Positions 5,577 to 8,854 of a DNA stretch of 8,854 bases are shown piece after piece. The position numbers and the translations under genes are program-made. How positions within the stretch are numbered: the first letter of the stretch is position 1; each line of letters starts with the position of its first letter. Source of the stretch: Candidatus Odinarchaeota archaeon (GTDB lineage Archaea > Asgardarchaeota > Baldrarchaeia > Baldrarchaeales > DXJG01). The notes below the pieces were generated by a model. That model was not told the DNA's origin. It did no database searches and worked only from the letters and a program-made list of their open reading frames with translations. Location of the stretch: contig JAGGSW010000032.1 of assembly GCA_021158895.1 (NCBI GenBank), forward strand, positions 1 through 8,854. Direction: 5' to 3'.

Positions 5577-6743
5577 ATGGGCAAGAAATTACTCGTGATC
5601 AAAGGTGGAACCGTTATTACACCATTTAAGAAATTAGAAAACGGTGTCGTAATAATCGAAGGAGGAAAGATTAAAGATATTGGGAAAAATAATGAAGTAG
5701 AGGTTCCTTCGTCTTCTAAAGTTATTAAGGTAGAAGAAAAATATATCGTACCCGGTTTCATAGATCTTCATACTCATGGTGGCGGTGGTTACGACATTTT
5801 GACAGATGCAAATTACGATGCTATCAATAAACTATCTACCTTTTATGCCCTTCACGGCGTTACATCATTTCTCGCTACCACAGCAACAGCACCTCATGAT
5901 GTTTTAAAAAATGCGATGAGAACATTAAGGGAGACCATTGAAAAGGGAACTAAAGGAGCCCAAATACTTGGAATACATTTAGAAGGCCCATGGATAAGTA
6001 AAAAGGCTCCTGGAGCCCAACCAGTTCAATGGATACGTCCGCCCTCATTTGAAGAATTCATGGAGTTGTATAAGGAGTCTGGAGGGAATATAAAGCTTGT
6101 AACGATTGCACCTGAAGAAGAAGGCGGCTTAGAATTTGCAAAAAAGCTACGTGAAATGGGGATAGTTGTATCTATTGGTCACAGTATGGCGACTTTTGAG
6201 CAGGTAGTGGAAGCAATAAAATGCGGTGTAACACATGCAGCACATGTATTTAACGCTATGGGCGGTCTTCATCATAGAAAACCTGGAACTGTAGGTGCAA
6301 TATTGTCTATAGATGAAATAACTGCGGAAATAATTGCTGACTGTGTTCATGTTCATCCCGCTGTCATAAAGATTTTAGTGAAAGCTAAAGGCGCTGATAA
6401 AATATGTTTGATTACAGATTCTACTCCATATGCTGGTATGCCTGATGGAGAATACGCCTTTGCAGGTATAATAAAAGTCACTGTTAAGGACGGCGCGTGT
6501 AGGCTTACAACTGGACAATTGGCTGGCAGTGTATTAACAATGGATTGCGCTGTTAAAAATATGGTTGAAAAAATCGGGGTTTCGTTGCAAGATGCAATAA
6601 AGATGGCAACTTATAATCCTGCGAAAGTTATAGGTGTAGATCATGTAAAAGGAAGCTTAGAGCCTGGAAAAGACGCGGACATAACAATACTCAACAAAGA
6701 TTTAGAAGTTGAAATGGTAATAATCCAGGGAACTTTAGCTTAG
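5577..6743 (+). CDS. nagA: N-acetylglucosamine-6-phosphate deacetylase
   Basis: Hydrolyses GlcNAc-6-phosphate to glucosamine-6-phosphate and acetate in amino sugar catabolism and recycling, in the cytosol. The 388-residue product is a complete amidohydrolase-superfamily barrel with the NagA signatures. They are PGFIDLHTHGGGG (H65, H67), GIHLEGPW (metal ligand E136), GHSMA (H202), THAAHVFNAM (H220, H223), LHHRKPG (231-237), LITDSTPYAG (catalytic D281), GQLAGSVLTMD (313-323), NPAKVIG and the closing strand return GSLEPGKDADITIL. Length is normal for NagA (about 380 residues). The start is ATG 5577, with GAGG (5566-5569) seven bases upstream. It is intact, although it directly follows the decayed ptsHI genes and may once have been their operon partner. 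Today the substrate would have to come from cell wall or glycan turnover, or from another kinase; no nagB, transporter or sugar kinase is in the window. Confidence 0.94.
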   Translation: MGKKLLVIKGGTVITPFKKLENGVVIIEGGKIKDIGKNNEVEVPSSSKVIKVEEKYIVPGFIDLHTHGGGGYDILTDANYDAINKLSTFYALHGVTSFLATTATAPHDVLKNAMRTLRETIEKGTKGAQILGIHLEGPWISKKAPGAQPVQWIRPPSFEEFMELYKESGGNIKLVTIAPEEEGGLEFAKKLREMGIVVSIGHSMATFEQVVEAIKCGVTHAAHVFNAMGGLHHRKPGTVGAILSIDEITAEIIADCVHVHPAVIKILVKAKGADKICLITDSTPYAGMPDGEYAFAGIIKVTVKDGACRLTTGQLAGSVLTMDCAVKNMVEKIGVSLQDAIKMATYNPAKVIGVDHVKGSLEPGKDADITILNKDLEVEMVIIQGTLA

Positions 6744-6750
6744 TGTTCAA

Positions 6751-6778
6751 GAAAAACACCAATTAAAGTGTTCTTTTG
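6751..6778 (+). terminator. Possible terminator after nagA
   Basis: AACAC (6755-6759) can pair with GTGTT (6768-6772) across an eight-base loop, followed by a T-rich CTTTT. A competing pairing uses GTGTT at 6743-6747. The stem is only five pairs, so the T-rich stretch may matter more than the hairpin. Confidence 0.3.
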
Positions 6779-6869
6779 TGAATTTATAGGTACATATTAT
6801 CTGTTATCTTGGAAACATTTTCATGAGGTAACACATAGATCGAGGGATATCTTTATTTGAAAATTAACG

Positions 6870-6896
6870 GTCAATTAAGTTTGACTTAAATTTGAC
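6870..6896. promoter_or_regulatory. Cluster of TTGAC half-sites, operator-like
   Basis: TTAAGTTTGAC (6875-6885) and TTAAATTTGAC (6886-6896) form a tandem 11-base repeat with one mismatch, about one helical turn apart. Together with GTCAA at 6870-6874 there are three TTGAC half-sites, two direct and one inverted. A TATA-like CTTAAATTT (6885-6893) lies inside, so a bound protein would compete with TBP at the promoter of the gene at 6943. The function is inferred. Confidence 0.45.
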
Positions 6897-6942
6897 ATGT
6901 AAGATGATGAATTAAATTCTTGGCTAATTGAGGGGTATTTAA

Positions 6943-7872
6943 ATGGGTTATTATGTGAAATTGTTTGCTGAAACAGCTTTTCCAGTGTTATATCATATTC
7001 TTTGTCAAAAATTTAACAACTATTTTGGTAAATGTTTTAAACTCAAAGATGGGAAACTTTGCGGAGTATTTATGGGTTATAGATATGTCTACACAGTTTT
7101 CATTCCTCTGGTAGTAATTTTGAGGGAAGTAGATGAAAAGAGACTTATTTTAGAAGTTTTTTCATGCGGATATTATGAAGTAGAAGTTTATGGTTTACCG
7201 ATTTATAGAAGTGCAAAACAATATGAAAAGAAAAATGTTCAAGGTTTTCTAGATGAGATTTTACGGAACAACAAGATTGACTACCAAATATCGGAAGAAT
7301 TAAGCGACACCGTTCTTGAAGATGTTTTTTCCGACCTTGAAAAACTGGTTTCAGAAGAAGGAAAATTAATGTTAGAAAAATTTAAACTGGAAAAGATCGA
7401 GAAAGAAAAGAGATTAGAGGAAGAGAGATTAGAAACACGCGAGCGTGTCAAATATTTGCCTGAAAAACTTAAAATATTAAACCCTTGTCCTTTTCTAGAG
7501 GTTTCATCGGAATTTTCCGACATATTTATCTGTGGCGCATTTAAGTACACATATGTTCCTTTAAGTTCCATGACTGAAAAAGAAGTTGTAAAGAGATGTG
7601 CCCACGGGTTATATGCAAATTGTAAATATTATTTTGAGGCCTTAAAAAAGCTGAGAACGTGTCCTTTCCTTAAAGAAATAACAACACTTCCGAATAATTA
7701 TACTTGTGAAGCTTCAAAATTTGTACATGTGCCATTTTCCAAGATAAGCGAAGAAGAAATGTTAAACCAATGTGCCGAAAAGAGATACTATAGTTGCACA
7801 TACTACTTAGAAGCAAGAAAAACTTTGGAAAAAAGAATAAGAGAGATACGAGAAAAAATTGCAGAATTGTAG
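6943..7872 (+). CDS. Protein with two tandem Cys4 modules, function unknown
   Basis: I do not recognise the protein as a whole. Its 309 residues divide into three parts. Residues 1-115 form a mixed alpha/beta region with four cysteines (C21, C31, C40, C75). Residues 120-170 are highly charged and probably coiled-coil (KLEKIEKEKRLEEERLE). Two tandem modules of about 58 residues follow, starting at CPFL182 and CPFL240. Each has four cysteines at identical spacing, C-x14-C-x21-C-x7-C: C182/C197/C219/C227 and C240/C255/C277/C285. Shared residues include CPFL at the start, a C-x-A-x-K-[YF]-x2-VP-x-S core and C-x-YY-x-EA at the end. This looks like a domain binding zinc or an Fe-S cluster that was internally duplicated. 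The start is ATG 6943, with AGGGG seven bases upstream. No signal peptide is evident. A cytosolic metal-binding or regulatory role is only a guess. Confidence 0.8.
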   Translation: MGYYVKLFAETAFPVLYHILCQKFNNYFGKCFKLKDGKLCGVFMGYRYVYTVFIPLVVILREVDEKRLILEVFSCGYYEVEVYGLPIYRSAKQYEKKNVQGFLDEILRNNKIDYQISEELSDTVLEDVFSDLEKLVSEEGKLMLEKFKLEKIEKEKRLEEERLETRERVKYLPEKLKILNPCPFLEVSSEFSDIFICGAFKYTYVPLSSMTEKEVVKRCAHGLYANCKYYFEALKKLRTCPFLKEITTLPNNYTCEASKFVHVPFSKISEEEMLNQCAEKRYYSCTYYLEARKTLEKRIREIREKIAEL

Positions 7873-7947
7873 TAACTTCGGGTAACTTAACTTAAGCTTT
7901 TTAAAGACATTCCCCGACAGTTTAAGATTTTAATTTCTCCAGTAAGT

Positions 7948-8712
7948 TTACTGCTGCTTCATAAATTTTTTCACAACTATTTTTTCAATTATTGTGACTG
8001 TAGATTCGTAGCTTAGTGATTTGTAGGCTTCGGGTGTCGGTATGTAACCTATGTATCCATTAGTGTATCCAGAAATTATTGTGGTTTCAAAAGGGGAATT
8101 TTCTTTAATTTTCATACCCATTTCTGTAAATATTTCTCCCGGAATGTCGACAATTGCAACTTTGTCCCCAAATGCAAGAACTTGAACTTCTATCTTAATT
8201 GTTTTCCCCTCTAAAGGCCTTAACCTATCAATGTACTTCTTTATATTTTTAAGAGTTTCATAAACGACGGCTGCCCTTCTTAAATCTTCTGTGGAAACCT
8301 TGCTTTTTATTAAAGCGTTATACATAGCTTCTGCCCTACTTATCATTTGATTTATCTCTTCATCCAGTGGGAATCTTCTCACACGTACATCTACATATTT
8401 CCTGTCCATTTTTACTTTGTTTATGTTGATTTTATTTGATGTTTCAAGCGATATTAACGCATATGATCCTACAATGTTTCCAATTTTCTCTGCTTCTCTA
8501 AAGGAAGACTCGCGTCTTACATATCTTGTCGAGACATCTCCTGCTGCGCCGTTAAGAAAAAGCGTTACAGAATTACTTTTTACTTTTTCGATAAGCGACA
8601 AAGCGTAACCTGGATAGTCAGCAGATATAAAAAGATTAGATGCATCAAGCACCGTTGGATGACAAGCAAAATTAATGATTGCAGAAATCATTTTAACCCG
8701 TGTTATCATCAA
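7948..8712 (-). CDS. Neutral ceramidase-family protein, C-terminal part (frameshifted)
   Basis: This 254-residue frame carries most of the conserved core of the neutral/alkaline ceramidase family (Ceramidase_alk), amide hydrolases with a zinc centre. INFACHPT (H18) corresponds to a zinc-binding histidine and SADYPG (30-35) follows. NGAAGDVS (54-61) matches the GDVSPN motif whose serine is catalytic in characterised ceramidases. VDIPGE (188-193, E193) and YIPTPEAYKSLSYE (223-236) carry the probable Glu and Tyr zinc ligands. The TTG at 8712 is not a real start: the homologous sequence continues upstream in another frame (see 8693-8854), and one extra base near 8695 separates them. The short prokaryotic forms of this family lack the eukaryotic C-terminal domain, as here, and their substrates are mostly unproven. 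It converges with the Cys4-module gene, 75 bases between the stops. Confidence 0.8.
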   Translation of the reverse strand: MMITRVKMISAIINFACHPTVLDASNLFISADYPGYALSLIEKVKSNSVTLFLNGAAGDVSTRYVRRESSFREAEKIGNIVGSYALISLETSNKININKVKMDRKYVDVRVRRFPLDEEINQMISRAEAMYNALIKSKVSTEDLRRAAVVYETLKNIKKYIDRLRPLEGKTIKIEVQVLAFGDKVAIVDIPGEIFTEMGMKIKENSPFETTIISGYTNGYIGYIPTPEAYKSLSYESTVTIIEKIVVKKFMKQQ

Positions 8713-8854
8713 ACCTCATTGAAATAAGTTGTTTATCTACAGGGCCGTTTTTAACTCGGCGGTTTGCAGAAGCCCCTTCAACAATAATCTTCCCCACTCG
8801 CACCTCTGCTGTTTTTCTTTTCCTCATAGCATTTAATATTGACTGTTTTATTTT
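8693..8854 (-). CDS. Neutral ceramidase-family protein, upstream part, cut by window edge
   Basis: On the minus strand this frame is open from the window edge and reads through EVRVGKIIVEGASANRRVKN and GPVDKQLISMRFDDNTG before TAA at 8693-8695. NRR followed by a xVDxxLxxxRFDD pattern is the usual ceramidase-family sequence immediately before the NFACHPT motif. Joining RFDDNTG to KMISAIINFACHPT requires removing one base at about 8695-8696 and gives an uninterrupted family-like protein. Both parts are therefore one gene with a one-base insertion. The true start, and the first metal-binding histidine, lie beyond the right edge. Whether the frameshift is a real mutation or a sequence error cannot be told from the window. 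Confidence 0.7.
   Translation of the reverse strand, partial: KIKQSILNAMRKRKTAEVRVGKIIVEGASANRRVKNGPVDKQLISMRFDDNTG

Noticed and set aside
7873..7947. Bidirectional terminator between the convergent genes
   Set aside because: There are T-rich patches and a CTTAAG palindrome but no convincing stem followed by a T run on either strand.

Overview
The window most likely comes from an archaeon, plausibly a Thermoproteota/Bathyarchaeia-type lineage. The DNA is AT-rich. TATA-like boxes sit about 25 bases before probable transcript starts. One gene appears leaderless and the others have GGTGA/GGAGG-type ribosome sites, and GTG or TTG starts occur. The window also carries an archaeal-type P-loop ATPase fused to a winged helix. 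The assignment is inference: there is no rRNA or other phylogenetic marker here.

Layout, left to right. An intact adenine deaminase gene (97-1896, +) is followed by a small orphan DUF433 antitoxin-type gene (2117-2320, +) and a convergent small three-helix membrane protein (2562-2930, -). A gene-poor stretch of about 650 bases (2931-3596) follows. It holds divergent promoter signals, a possible 20-codon ORF and a tandem palindromic operator. The ATPase/winged-helix gene (3597-4712, +) comes next. Between it and nagA (5577-6743, +) lie the decayed remains of a ptsH-ptsI operon (HPr and enzyme I of the phosphotransferase system). The last genes are a protein with two tandem four-cysteine modules (6943-7872, +) and, on the minus strand, the 3' part of a neutral ceramidase-family gene. 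That gene is split by one frameshift and runs off the right edge (7948 to beyond 8854).

The most notable region is 4754-5520. HPr is recognisable from its HARPAA active site to its C terminus, but only across three frames and premature stops. Enzyme I is recognisable from its RGIAVSLGIVIGKAF start, through the helical domain, to a remnant SHTA phosphohistidine motif. Much of the intervening sequence and the whole PEP-binding C-terminal domain are gone. The intact neighbour nagA makes the enzyme that deacetylates GlcNAc-6-phosphate, the product of PTS uptake of GlcNAc. The simplest reading is an archaeon that once had a PTS linked to amino sugar use and has lost it while keeping NagA. No new defence or mobile system is evident; the novelty here is the fossil PTS operon, the duplicated Cys4 module and the operator-like repeats.
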